Positions 31,880 to 43,434 of a DNA stretch of 64,000 nucleotides are shown piece by piece. This DNA comes from Tetmemena sp. SeJ-2015 (Eukaryota; Ciliophora; Spirotrichea; Sporadotrichida; Oxytrichidae). The stretch is from assembly GCA_027382625.1 (NCBI GenBank), contig JAJKFJ010020898.1, positions 1 to 64,000 of the forward strand. The letters are read 5' to 3'. The translations under genes were made by a program, and so were the position numbers. Every line of letters begins with the position of its first letter. Position 1 is the first letter of the stretch. The notes beneath the pieces are model-generated. The model searched no databases, had not been told where the DNA came from, and saw only the letters and a list, made by a program, of their open reading frames with translations.

Positions 31880-32486
31880 TCAGCAGCAGCCTGGTTGCCC
31901 AGAGCATGCTTTGAAGAAAACTGACTCGATTTCAACTAGACCTCCCTTAGGTAGAGCCTAGATGGCAATGCAAGTTCTTGCTGGGTATTCAACACCCTCA
32001 CCACCGTAGTACTTAGTGTAAACTGCATTGACCTTTGCGAAATCAGCCATGTCTGTAAGATACACGACATTCTTCACAGTAAATACTTGATAAATAAAAA
32101 CAGTGTCCTGAAGAGTCATTCCGTTATCCTCAGCCAGTGATTTCAAATTCTTAATGACTTGCTCGGCCTGTTCAGCAACATCGGCAGAAATTAGCTCTCC
32201 GGTTTTAGGGTCAAGTCCGAGCTGTCCTGAAGAGTAAGCCATCAAACTACCGTCTGGCAACTTAATGAGCTTGCCTTTGCAGTAGGGTCCAATGGCGGGT
32301 GGCATGTTCTCAGACTGCATGGTGAGCACTTGAGCTGGGTTTCTCTGGCCCCATCTGCCTCCCTTACCGCACTTGCCGCCTTTCTTGAATTTCATGACTG
32401 CTCTTCTTTTTAATCATTGCGAAGGCAACAACGCTCAGTCCTCCAATAAATCCAGAGATGAGATGCTCTTTTGAGATGCTATCCAT
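31880..32486 (-). CDS. RidA (YjgF/UK114) family protein with N-terminal membrane anchor
   Basis: ATG 32486 (MDSISKEHLISGFIGGLSVV) to TGA 31880. A single hydrophobic segment (FIGGLSVVAFAMI) is followed by a basic Gly-rich linker. The RidA fold then follows: PPAIGPYCKGKL, AYSSGQLGLDPKTGEL, AEQVIKNLKSLAEDNG, VVYLTDMADFAKVNAVY, and EYPARTCIAIQALPKGGLVE with its conserved PAR. RidA enzymes hydrolyse reactive enamine/imine intermediates from amino-acid metabolism. Two IESs (32076-32104 and 32382-32408) must be removed, and both joins match the family. An N-terminal membrane anchor is unusual for RidA; it could be a mitochondrial or ER signal anchor. A paralogue with the same layout lies immediately upstream. 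Confidence 0.88.
32076..32104 (-). other. Frame-neutral 24 bp IES, pointer ACTGT
   Basis: Repeats (ACAGT on plus) at 32076-32080 and 32100-32104, spacing 24, with no TGA inside. Excision gives LQDTVKNVVYLTDMADF as in RidA proteins; retention would insert eight residues without a frameshift. Confidence 0.85.
32382..32408 (-). other. IES, pointer AAGAA
   Basis: Repeats (TTCTT on plus) at 32382-32386 and 32404-32408, spacing 22. Excision joins VAFAMIKKK to GGKCGKGGRWGQRNPAQV, linking the membrane anchor to the RidA domain. Confidence 0.75.
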
Positions 32487-32698
32487 ATTAAATTTTCTTT
32501 TAGATTTGTGTAAATCTTTATAATTATTAAGACTATAACTATTTTTAAACCAAGAGATAATTAACAATTAGATATATTCATCAGATAGTAAGTCCTAAAA
32601 TCCTTAATAAATTAGAATTAAATCTATCATAACTCATGCAATTATTAACTTGGAAGTTGCATGTCTTGAAAACACCGCTTTAGTTAATAAAGCATTCC

Positions 32699-33579
32699 TC
32701 ATTATGTTGATTTATTAGATCTGGCTGCTCTTCCAAATCTTAAAGGTCTAACTGCTTTGCATTCTATTTCGATGAGGCCATCTGGTAAAGGGGAAGTTTG
32801 ACTACTCCAATAAATGTGATAGCAGGTCCATCTAAATCTTAAGATGGCTGTTTGTTAGATATTGCAAGATTACTCTATCCCTCTTACTAAGCAGATAATG
32901 GATTTATCTCTACTTATTGCGATGATTTTTGTACCTATTTTCTTGCAAATCCTTCTTCCTCAAGGACTTGCACAACTGTTTATTTAAATTCTTTAATAAG
33001 TATAAGAATGTAAAGAGTTTGATTTTGATTTTAGAGATCAGTCAGAAAGATTCTCATATTCACTAGGTCTTTAACTTCCATCCCATTCTTTGCTAAAAGA
33101 GCTTTGATATTTCTCAGCGTCACTCTAGTTTGATTCTCAATTTAAAAAATAGACCTCGTTTAATTAAATCATTCAGAACATTAATTAAATGCTGCCTATT
33201 GACTCTGAGTCAAATGAAAAAGTTGGAGACAGTAAGTTATTAGCCATCATTCCAGAGCAGAAACCCTCTTGCAGTCTTATTCTGTGCAAGTGATAGAGCT
33301 TTCCAAGAGAAAAGGGAAATGGCACCTTCACCTCTGTTGGTGACTCCATAGTCCTCACTTCTCTTGCTTCTAAAATAATTCAATTTTCTATTAAAGTTAT
33401 TTTATTTCTGAGAGTAGTTACTATCTTCTTTTTCTGATCCTTATAATCTTTAAATAGTTTTTTGCAAATAAGTAGGAGTTAAGAAGTAAAACTGCAGAGA
33501 GTCCTCCTAAAAGAGCACTTTAAAATTTATAATTCGTTTAGCACTATAAACATTTGCCAATGACTTAACTTTCGCTCAT
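32699..33579 (-). CDS. Second RidA-like paralogue, membrane-anchored, diverged
   Basis: ATG 33579 (MSESQVIGKCLQC) to TGA 32699. A hydrophobic segment (LGGLSAVLLLNSYLF) is followed by a basic stretch and a RidA-like domain: KVPFPFSLGKL, GFCSGMMANNLLSP, IENQTRVTLRNIKALL, NGMEVKDLVNMRIFLTDL, and a C-terminal LPDGLIEIECKAV. The layout copies the neighbouring gene, so the pair arose by tandem duplication. Sequence identity is low, and the PAR motif region (GPAITFIG or a shifted RWTCYHIY) is ambiguous because of a frame break near 32800. Breaks at about 33140-33185 (pointer ATT) and 33365-33430 look like IESs. It could be a functional divergent copy or a decaying one. Confidence 0.65.
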
Positions 33580-33894
33580 TTTATCTTTTGTTTTCAATTC
33601 TTTTGCACAATCATTTTACAAAATGGTTATATTAATTAAAATGGGTAAATTTGCATAAAAAACTTTTAAAATAAAAAGGAAGCTTTTGTAAGATATTTTT
33701 ATAATTATCATAAACTATTTACTACAAAGATAAAAATCTGCATTAATTACAATTATAGTATAAAGACTAAAAATTTATAATACCCCAATAGATTTATCTA
33801 ATAGCTTTGTGATGAAAAATCTACTCACTGATTTACTTGGTGGAGAGTAAAATTTAAAAAGTTAAATAAACCAATGCTTTATCCAAAAGAGGTT

Positions 33895-35371
33895 TCATTG
33901 TTCTTTCTTGATCTGCTGAGAATCCTAACTGATTATGCCAATTTATTGCTTAAGCTCTCTAATATAGTTCTCCAAGAATGCTATCTTGCTCTCATCAAAG
34001 TGCTCTGTCTTTATTAATTTGTTAAGTTTACGATCTTTAAACAAGTCGTAGGCTGAAGCCATCTCAAAGTCTCCCTTGTAAATGAGATAGTACAAACTTC
34101 CAACCATTGCATAAAATGCAGCTATAAAAGGATTTAAGAAGGCTAAAATAAATAAGAAAAACAATAATCCGACTTATGCTTAGAGCTCTTTAATATTCTT
34201 AAATTTGCCACTTACACACCATATATGTAACTGGCTCCATATCTTCCCAAGAGAGCTTCACAAAGATAAGGTAACCCATGCCTCCTAGTTGAGTCAAGGC
34301 CATAGTTAAAGCAAAATACATCACCTTTTGCGCATGCTTAAAAGCCTTCTTTTCTATTTCAGCTCTCTTTGATTTCAATACTTCTAGTTCTTGCTCAGCA
34401 GCTCTCAGCTATTGTGTTGGGTTAAATTATTAGAAATAGATCAATGAATTAAAAATTTGGGTTGTCATATATTTCTTATTTGAAGGTTGCAGCATAGTCA
34501 GTGAGTCCTTTTGTTAAAGCATTTTGCAACTGCTTGTCTTCAATGAGTTAGCTTACAGTGGACACTTTCTGCAGTTATGGAATATTCTTAATCAAAGCAT
34601 CCATGTAGTATAAATATTCTACATTTAATATTATAATTATAGTGATAGAGCAGCACTCTTCTCGAAATCGGAAGGGACTTTCCTTCAAAAACTGAGTCTA
34701 TCACGTTACGAGCTTGTTGTGAGTAATTTTTGGCAACCATTGTTTCGAACAAAGGATAAACTGAAAATTTCTTGCCGTTTACCTGCATCTCGAACTTCTA
34801 CTTGATTATTTCTCCTATCTTCTGTTCCTTCACTGCGTTTTTATCTTGCATAATTTATTTACAGTATAATTATCGAGAGTGAAGCTAGAAATACCAGACT
34901 AGCTTTTGACTTTAGCCTCAAACTGCTCTACAGTCTCTGAGTCGATGAGACTGAAATCGTACTGCTGTTTTTCCGAAACGGGGATGCGCAACTTAGGAGG
35001 ATAGTGACTTGAAATTTAAATGCTGCCTCCATCCACCTTTGAAAATGTAGAAAATCTATACAAATATGCAATAAGATGTTATTTCATGATAAATCTTTAT
35101 ATATTATAAAATTCATGTAAATATATCTTTTCCAATTTAAATTAAGATTTCTAAACAATGAGAGATTTAGACGAATTAATTTAAGAAATCATTGAGTATA
35201 TTGAATCACTCTTATATTAATTTTTTAACTTTATAGATTATAAAATCTGCGGCTGCTGTGATTTGCATTTGAAGTAGCAACCAATGACCTAAGGAGGTTG
35301 GATCTCGCTCCCATGCATGAGCTCAAGTAGTGGTACTTAGCAGCTAGTTGGTAAGAGGCAGACACTTTCAT
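33895..35371 (-). CDS. MCU: Mitochondrial calcium uniporter (MCU)
   Basis: ATG 35371 starts a basic, Ser-rich presequence (SCMGARSNLLRSLVATSN, then SSRRFSTF) typical of mitochondrial import. A folded N-terminal domain follows, then a coiled coil (AEQELEVLKSKRAEIEKKA), TM1 (YFALTMALTQLGGMGYLIF), the pore motif WEDMEPVTY, TM2 (VSAFYAMVGSLYYLIY), and a C-terminal helix. The stop is TGA 33895. MCU forms the inner-membrane Ca2+ channel. The canonical selectivity motif W-D-I-M-E-P-V-T-Y reads W-E-D-M-E-P-V-T-Y here: the Glu ring is kept, but the preceding Asp-Ile is Glu-Asp. IESs at 34606-34648, 34841-34874 and 35051-35248 and an intron at 34122-34215 were resolved. One segment near 34400-34480 was not. 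Confidence 0.88.
34122..34215 (-). other. GT-AG intron in MCU
   Basis: Begins GTAAGT and ends TATAG on the minus strand. Splicing gives EPVTYMVSAFYAMVGSLYYL, the expected spacing from pore motif to TM2. Confidence 0.85.
34606..34648 (-). other. IES, 3 bp pointer CTA
   Basis: Repeats (TAG on plus) at 34606-34608 and 34646-34648. Excision joins LPISRRVLLY to MDALIKNIPQLQKV in frame. Confidence 0.7.
34841..34874 (-). other. IES, pointer GATAA
   Basis: Repeats (TTATC on plus) at 34841-34845 and 34870-34874. Excision joins GISSFTLD to KNAVKEQKIGEIIKQKF in frame. Confidence 0.8.
35051..35248 (-). other. IES, pointer AGATTTT
   Basis: A 7 bp repeat (AAAATCT on plus) at 35051-35057 and 35242-35248, spacing 191, the longest resolved IES here. 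Excision joins the presequence NANHSSRRF to STFSKVDGGSIQISS. Confidence 0.85.
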
Positions 35372-36125
35372 TTTTAGTTTAAAGTATAAGGCTAAATCAG
35401 ATGATAAATAATAAAAGAAGAAAAAGAAGAACGAACAATCTAAATCATATCTTTATTCGATTCTTATCACCAGACTTTACAATTAATCTCAAATGGAAAA
35501 TAACATAATTTAGATTGATCCCTACTATCAATTCAATTTTTAGGCTTATTGCTGTTTGATAGCGTACAAATTACGCATAATGATGTAAGGGAAAGAGATA
35601 ATTATAAATATAGCTCATTCAAAAAAAATAAAAAATATTAAATATACTTTATAGGTCAATCTAAAAAATATTTTATACCCCACTTCTTATTTTTAGCAGT
35701 GAAAATCCATTTAAAGAATATTTTATTCTAACTAAATAAACAAAGAAAGGAAAAATGATTAAACATGAGTAAATATGATTTAAATTGTTCATATTTTTCT
35801 AATTTAAGAATATAATCGGAGTTAATAGAAGACCAATTAAGATTCCTAATACACATTCTACAATCGTTTGTTCTCAACATTCTAAAAATATTAATTTTTT
35901 TATTCTGCAGGTATCAAATCTAAATTAATTTTAATGGAAGGAATCTCATTTAACAAAAACTAGCACTCTCATAATCATCCCTCTATATTTTAATAGCATT
36001 AAAAAAGAAGAATAAGCCCCAAACAACAGTCATAAAATATTTCTAAACTCTCATCCCAATAAATGAAAAACAACCCAGAAACTATTTCATCAATCTTTGC
36101 TCTTTCTTTTTAACATTTTAACTAC
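35372..36125. other. AT-rich divergent spacer
   Basis: No supported gene between MCU (minus) and the next plus-strand locus. Confidence 0.5.
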
Positions 36126-36129
36126 TAAG

Positions 36130-39100
36130 GAGAAGACTGACATTTAAAATGCAAGTGCATAGAGTATAGAAGACAAGGTTTTAAAGACGGCCGTGATTGA
36201 GCTTTACGTTGCGTTGAAGTAGAAAATAAAATAATTCAATAACAACTCCCAAGAAGACTCTCTAAACTTTTTAGCTAACGCTACTTCTTAAAACTTAATT
36301 CAAACTATAAACATCGATGAGGGCACAGGCACTGGTGCCTCTAAAATTCATCAAACAGAGAGTTAACCTTCAGCTCTTGCAAATGTGGAGGTGAGTGAGG
36401 AGGAAAGGCAGAGACTAGGATAGCTGGGAAATCTAGTAGTCATTGATTATATAAGATCCTCCATGGATATTCTTCTTAACCTTAAAGTAGAAAGAGCTAT
36501 GGCTATTTATCTATTGTATGTAGTGATAAGTTTTTTCATCTTATGTATTGGCTGAAAATGGTAACTAATATTAAAATGGGATGTTCCCAAACTCCAGCAG
36601 TGGCGGCCACGATTCTTTCAAAAAAGTGAAGAATAGAAGAGAGGGTGCCTTCAACGAAGAGTCTCTTCGATCAAGTGCACGCTCTGATATCTCTGGGGTT
36701 AGTAATGCCGAGGGACCTCCTGAAGAATATGAAAATATCATCATAGGTGTGCATATAGTATAAGTACTGGGCTGAGCATTATTTGATTATTTTTAGGTCT
36801 AGAAGGAGATGTAAGAAAACATATCCGAATCGAGCAGCAATTAAAACTACACATTGAAAGTATCGAGGGGAGAATAGACGAGCTAGAGATTGAGAATAAT
36901 AAGCTCACTCAATCACTTGAAAGTGCATATGCGGATAAAGACTCCTTTGAAAAACAGCTTATTACTTCCACTCACTATTTTCATAATCAAATAACATTTG
37001 TACGTTCATTCATTCATTCAATCAATCATTTTTTCCTCATTTATGAATTTTTTAACTGAGCAAATGGAGGCAAAAATTTAGAAATTGAGTTAGGATTTGG
37101 GAGACCAAGAAAGTAAACACGCCCTTGAAACAAGATCCCTGCAAGAGAGGTTCCTATTGGAGCGAGAATAACTCAAATCTGAAATACAACAGCTTCAGAG
37201 CTAAATCTTAAAAATAGAAAACAGTGGGGAGGCATGCCTGCTCCTCTCATAAGAAAGAAATAAGAAACAGCCAGGCCACAACTCAATTCAAAATATGAAA
37301 AACAATTTAGGGATAGGGGCAGATCTCCCAGAAAACGCATTGGCTAGAAATATTATGAACACAACTAATAATATTCTTCCAAATTACTTGATGAAACAAA
37401 ATTAAAATTTAAGGTTAACAAGTAAAGTAAATATTTTAAGTGCTCTAAATGAAAATTTCAAATAGTTTTAAACTAGAAAAATCCCAATTACTTAAAATAA
37501 GTAACTAAATAAACCTTATAAAATGAAAAATACTTTTATTCAAGCTTCTGCAATATTAATATCACTTATCAATAGTAAAATATCCCGTAAACTAGTTAAA
37601 CTTTCATTTTTAAGAATTAAAATGGTTTGAAGTTAATCTAGTGCTTCAAATAAATCTACAAACTATTGCAGTCAGTGCCTGTCCCTAATTTCACCAGAGA
37701 GATCTATTCCATTTCCTCATCATATTAACAACGAACAAACATCCTAGGCTAAAACTACTAATGTAGCTCCTTATTCAAATAGTGAAAGCAAAAAACAACC
37801 TAAAAATTTATAATGTAAGATAAAATTTAGAATTAAAATATCTTGGGAGGACTGGGGATATCAGAGATAGAGGGCGATCTGTAGGATAGTTGCAGAGACA
37901 ATTTAGAGAAGCGATATGCCTCATTCAGTGGCGTGGCTCTTAATGGAAGCAATCTCGACTATAAAAGGTGCTTAATAATTTAGTTTAACTATTAGATGAT
38001 AGACAGCAATCAAATTTTTCCAAGCTTTTAGGGATAGAGCAGAAATACAGAATCAGCTGTCAATAATGGTAGTATAGAATGCAATTAAATCGATATTTAA
38101 TACTCATTATCAATTAAATAAGGAATTATAACAAACAAGCTAACCGTTAGCATTTAAAATTAAATCTTCTACTCATACTCTAATTAATAAAATGATTTTA
38201 AGATTTTTTTAAAACATTTTTTGATGATTCTATAGCATAGAAATCTGATAATCCTTGTGTCATTTTAAATTGATCTTTCTTATGCTTGTTGAGATTTAAT
38301 TTATTTAATCATAGGATTTAGAACAAATCTTCATTTAAAAAAAAAAAATCGAAAAGGTGTCTAAAAATGTGATACTTTAAATTAATGATCTTTCTTTTAG
38401 TTATTTAAATGATATTGATAAATAACTCGGAGTTTCATAAGTTTCATAACCAAACTTAAGTTCAAATATAGAACAAGAAAATATTCTTCAAGAGAGGTGG
38501 GGGTATCGTAACTACTTCATAAACTCAAAATTAGCTAGCTGCTACTAATTCTATATAATTTTATTAACTATAATTATTCTGGAGCTAAAATGTGCCAATG
38601 CTCTTGCTAAATATGCATTCAAGCACATCCCTCTAAATCTACTTAATCTTACCAAGACAAAAGTGATGCAGATTCTAAATTTTCTTCCAAATAACAAATT
38701 GGGTAGATTGAACTGTGTATACCCAATCGAACTATGCTACCCCTACAATTTTAGACCCCCAAAAAATAGGAAGGAATCAATTTTCAAAATAATTATAACT
38801 CTTAAATCTGAAAATGAATATGAAAAAAATTTCCTCATTTAAATTAGGAATTATTCTGGGGTGTCAAAAATTTGGTATAGCTATCCCTATCCCTCCAAGG
38901 GGTAGAAACTGTTCCACCTCCCTTACAAATCTAGTTTACTCAATAATCTCAGTAGTAATAGCAGCATCATTAAAGCCTTCATCAAAAAATATAAGAGATT
39001 CTCAACTCTAGCGGCAATCAAACAGCAGGAACTGATAAGCACTCGATTGACCAATCCTTCAACAAATCTTCAACAAATGCTTCAATCATTGTTAAGTGTG

Positions 39101-42100
39101 AATATTTTAATGGTAGCAGAAATCATAGCAATAACAAAGCCAAACCACGGACTGGAAATTAATTACCCAGTAACCTTATATTCACACAGGACTAAAATGA
39201 TATCCTCAAACTCTAATAAGACATGAATCAAAAATTTACTTCTCTATTATATCTCACTCATCAAATTTATAAGAATAAGCAAATGATTGTTGAAAGAAGG
39301 TAGCTCTCAACTTCAAATAAATAAAGGAACACAACTAAACTCGCATCTATAAATGCTCAGAAACTTGCTAATACTTCAACTTTCCAAGTCAAGAACAATC
39401 TTTTGTTAAGTTTTTTATTTTTTAATCTTCTAAACTAAAGCACACCCGACAGAGGAAGAAACTCTAGTACTAATAAAAACTTGATGACTAGTCTGACTGG
39501 CCTGGTATCGTCAACCATTTAGCCAATTTAATAGTCGGTGAAAAATAGTCATAATCGTAAAGCTAAGTCAACTGCTAAACATGTAATCATCCATTCATCC
39601 TTTATTTCCAGTTTTAGGTCCCAGCATAGACACAATACAAAAAGCCAAACAATTCCTTAAATTTAATTAAAAGCTTTATATTAAATTGGTCAGGAGTTAA
39701 TTTTATGATGACCTCTGAGGAAGAGGAGCAACCTTATCTTGGCAATCTTTAGAACAATGGCATGAACATGGGGCTTTAAAAAGGAATAGTTTAAAACTCA
39801 GTGGTTAATAAATATCTCACTGAGTCAGCCATAGATAGTTATTTAAGTCTATTTCATATTAAATTATGAATGCTATCAGTTACAATTTGCAAAATACTTA
39901 GAACAAAAGAGTACAGAGACTTAATAACAATAATGGAAACGATGTCTCTAGTAATTCATCGATTAAGTAAGTTTAAGAACAAATGCCCAGTAGATAGAAT
40001 ACCTTGAAAAGTTAATTTTTCTCATTAGATGATATTCATAGTCTTAACTGTTAATTATTAGTAGAAATGAAAACCCAGTGGCAGTTATTAAGTAACTCAT
40101 AAGCAGAGCTTAAGCTAATTTAATAGCTAAGAATCCTGAGAATCTTGTTGAATTTACAACAGGGGAGTACGATTTAGCAAATACTTAATTCAACTAGAAT
40201 GTTATATTTTATATTATTTGCATTTGAATATAAATGCTCTTCAGACTTTATTCCAATCAATGCCTAATGTAGCAAGAGACCATAATAATTATAACTTAAC
40301 AGAGTTTAATTTATAAATTTCTGGTTTGGAATAGATAAAATAATATTTTTTTTAAAAAAAATACCTTAAAGTAAAAAGGCAATCCTTTAAAAATTGAATT
40401 TAAATTATATTTATTTGATTTCAATAAGACTGCATTATTTTATTATCCAATTTTCAACATTTTATTAAATCTTAAAATAGAATTTGATCTTTGAAGATAT
40501 ACAGATAGAGTCTCTAGGTTTATATAAGACTATATATTTTGTGTGTCTTCTTATCTTTTTAAGGTTAAGGAAACGAGGATGAGCAATCTTTGATAGAGAA
40601 AATTAAGAATCTCTAAAACTAGGCTTAAAACGCTTCAGAGTCTATACAAAACTCCCACAGAAGAAGCAGATTAATAATAATTACTGCGATATTTTTCTTG
40701 TTTTATTTAGATCTTAAAATGTAGTGGGGTCTTCAAATGCCTTAGCGATAAAAATCAAAAGTCTGATCGCAGAAGAGACACTATACCTGCTCCCCAGTAA
40801 TATATTAATTAACTCTTTAGTGCTTTATTTTGAATAGACTCACTTTATTAAAACTACTGACAACTCTTTTGGAGGGTAGCAAATGCAAAGTGCAGGCAGA
40901 ATCTTGGTTTAAAAAAATAGAGTTACCACAAGAGCAGGAGCAGCAGGAACATCCGGTTTATAAAATCTTACTTAGAATACTATAAATAAAGCAAAAGCAA
41001 GCAATTTAGAATTACAGAATAAAACCTTTGCAGGGAAAAGTGGGTAAGAAAGAAAAGAGATCTCTGCCAAGAAGAGCAACTCACTCAATAGAGAGACCAC
41101 TCCTACAAGACATTCAAAGATAGAAGGGCCTCCTTCAACCTCATAAATTAGAAATACATTCATTTTGTTAAACTTTTAAATGGGGTTGGCAGTGATGAAT
41201 AGTGAAGATCGCAAGAATCTCTTCAAGACATTTATGAAGGAGATGAACACTTCTATGAATCAAACCAATGTGTAAAATTCAGCTAATAAAAGGAATTCAA
41301 AGCAAGCTAATTCAAACCTTGGTGCTTCTCAAAATCTAAATGACTCGTTCCAAGGACTAAGAGGCATAAGCAATAGCTCAAGCAGGCCTAGATCCTAGCT
41401 TGCCTAGTAACCTTCTCACTCTTCAAATACAAATTACTCATCAATAAAAATTTAAAACATTTTTTCACAAATTATCTTCCTTACTCTCAAATCCTTTTTT
41501 CCTTGTTGATTATTAAAAAATAGATTTTAATGACTATTTTAAGGTTAGTTATTTTCTGATGCAAGTTAAATATTTACCTTGAATACAAAATGAAAACTCT
41601 TAGCTTGAAAATTATTTTGATATTTATAAATTTGCTTGAAAGATATTTATTTAAATTTCGAATCAATAGTGAATCAGATAGGATCCTCTATACCTTAACC
41701 TTAAAAGGCAAGCCATACTTAAAAGCAAGACTAGTTTGAAATACAAGATAGTCTCCAGCAACTCTGTGGTCTAGCCAGTGCAAACAACATTACCCAATCA
41801 ATCCCTCAACAGCAATAAAGCAAAATCTAATTGGCAACTATTAGAGTAGGAACTAGTCCTAGATCACTAAGATAAAGGATTACTATCAGAACAATACTTA
41901 CAACCCACATGCAATCACTGCTTCAACCGCTAGCATTAAATTCATTCACCCTCTTATATTAGATGTCTACTTTAAATAACAGTTAGGCATAGTTTGCAAA
42001 GCTATCTGCAAGTTTTAACCAAAGAAACTCGTCTAATTTAACCAACCAGAGTTAAATACTATCACAAAGTTTTTCAAACGGCATCCCAACTGCCAACTTA

Positions 42101-42139
42101 TAATCTTTTCCGATAAATTAAAAGGGTAGTGCCAACTGA
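36130..42139 (+). CDS. Coiled-coil then N/Q/S-rich locus, heavily interrupted
   Basis: A plus-strand region with sustained coding character. The first 1.3 kb encodes helical and coiled-coil segments (SMDILLNLKVERAMAIYLL; LKLHIESIEGRIDELEIEN; KIQKLSQDLGDQESKHALE). The remainder is Asn/Gln/Ser-rich, for example SNLGASQNLNDSFQGLRGIS and FAKLSASFNQRNSSNLTNQ, ending at TGA 42137-42139. AT-rich inserts (for example 36525-36580, 37000-37070, 40180-40560, 41450-41680) divide it; the join at about 40665-40710 (pointer AGA) restores NSHRRSRSQNVVGSSNALA. I found no TGA that clearly ends a first gene, so it may be one 1,500-residue protein or two adjacent genes. The start is uncertain. No domain was recognised. 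Confidence 0.45.
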
Positions 42140-43430
42140 CTGCATCATATATCAACATAAGCACTACCATTCATTAATGCACCTTTTATATTCAAATTAA
42201 TGCTATATTATATTTAAATTAACCCTTCCTTCTTCATTTAGATCAGATAAACCAATCTTTTAAATTTTAAGATTTTAATTTTTTTTTATTTATTTTTTAC
42301 ATAGGATAATAGTACGGGTTTTTTTCTATAAAAAGTGCTGAGATTTTAAATTGATTATAATTCCATTCCTAAAATTTTACTTTACTTTTCTGTATTTACT
42401 TAATTATTGATCAATTTTTATTAAACAAATGATCATTATGATGGCCAATTTTGATGAGAATAGCGTATTAGAAAGTCTTATGCTTTCACAATAAAGTGAA
42501 ATACTTACGTATGATCCCTCAAACTATCGTAATTAAAGAATTGTTTATATAAGGAGCTCTAATCAATAAATCTTTAATTGTAATCTTAAATATAAGGCAA
42601 ATACAAATGGGTGATTTCGTAAATTACTTTCTTAGAAATACAAATTTAGAGCATTATTTGTACTGGTTGGTATTTTAAATCACTCTTCCTTTTCTAACAT
42701 TAAAATTTTCACTTTATATTAAATGTGCTTAAATATTCATTAGGCATATTTGCAAGCTTCCCCAGTTTTAACTAATAAACCCTAATTTAACCAACTAAGT
42801 TTAAAATTTTACAAAATTTTTAAACGGACCCTACCCTCATCACTCGTTTTTTAGTAAATTAAATAGTGCCAAGACAGTATATATCAACATGAACTTTCCA
42901 TACTATTAAAACACCTTTTTTATCAAATTAAAGGCTCTTGTGTAAATTCCCCTTTATTTTTAAAATCAGATAAAACCAATTTAAAATTTAAAAGGGCCCT
43001 TTTTAAATTTATTTTATATCTCAATTTTTTAATAATCATAATTATAAATCAAATAAAAAATAGGTCTTATCTTACTATCGTATACCCTCAAATATGTAAT
43101 TAAAGAAGTCTTTTAAAGGGGCTCAATTTAAATCTTTAATTCAATCTTAAATATTCTTTTTATTGTTTAAATTGAAATCTCTTACAAATGGAAATCTTGT
43201 TTAATACGAAATTATCATAAAGATAGATGTATAGACTGATATCATAAATATATTTTAGAAACCAATCACCCACACGGCAATTGTATTTGCCTATAATAAA
43301 CCATTTTCAGTCGGGAGGTTTACATTAGAAATTTTCCCTAATGAAAGGCAAATCCCTTGGTTTTAGCAATCGGTACATCATCAAAACCAGGATGTATTTG
43401 GATAGTTTTTATTCAGGAATATAATGCATT
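42140..43430. other. AT-rich region, 3' part a noisy copy of its 5' part
   Basis: Sequence from about 42740 to 43170 follows the order of 41985-42600 with many substitutions, indels and lengthened homopolymers. The shared landmarks are the ACCAAC/TTTAACC block, GTGCCAA, ATATCAACAT, the AGATAAACCAAT-like block, ATCTTTAATT. No independent gene was seen. It looks like an uncorrected long-read insertion or a decayed duplication. Confidence 0.6.
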
Positions 43431-43434
43431 AGCG

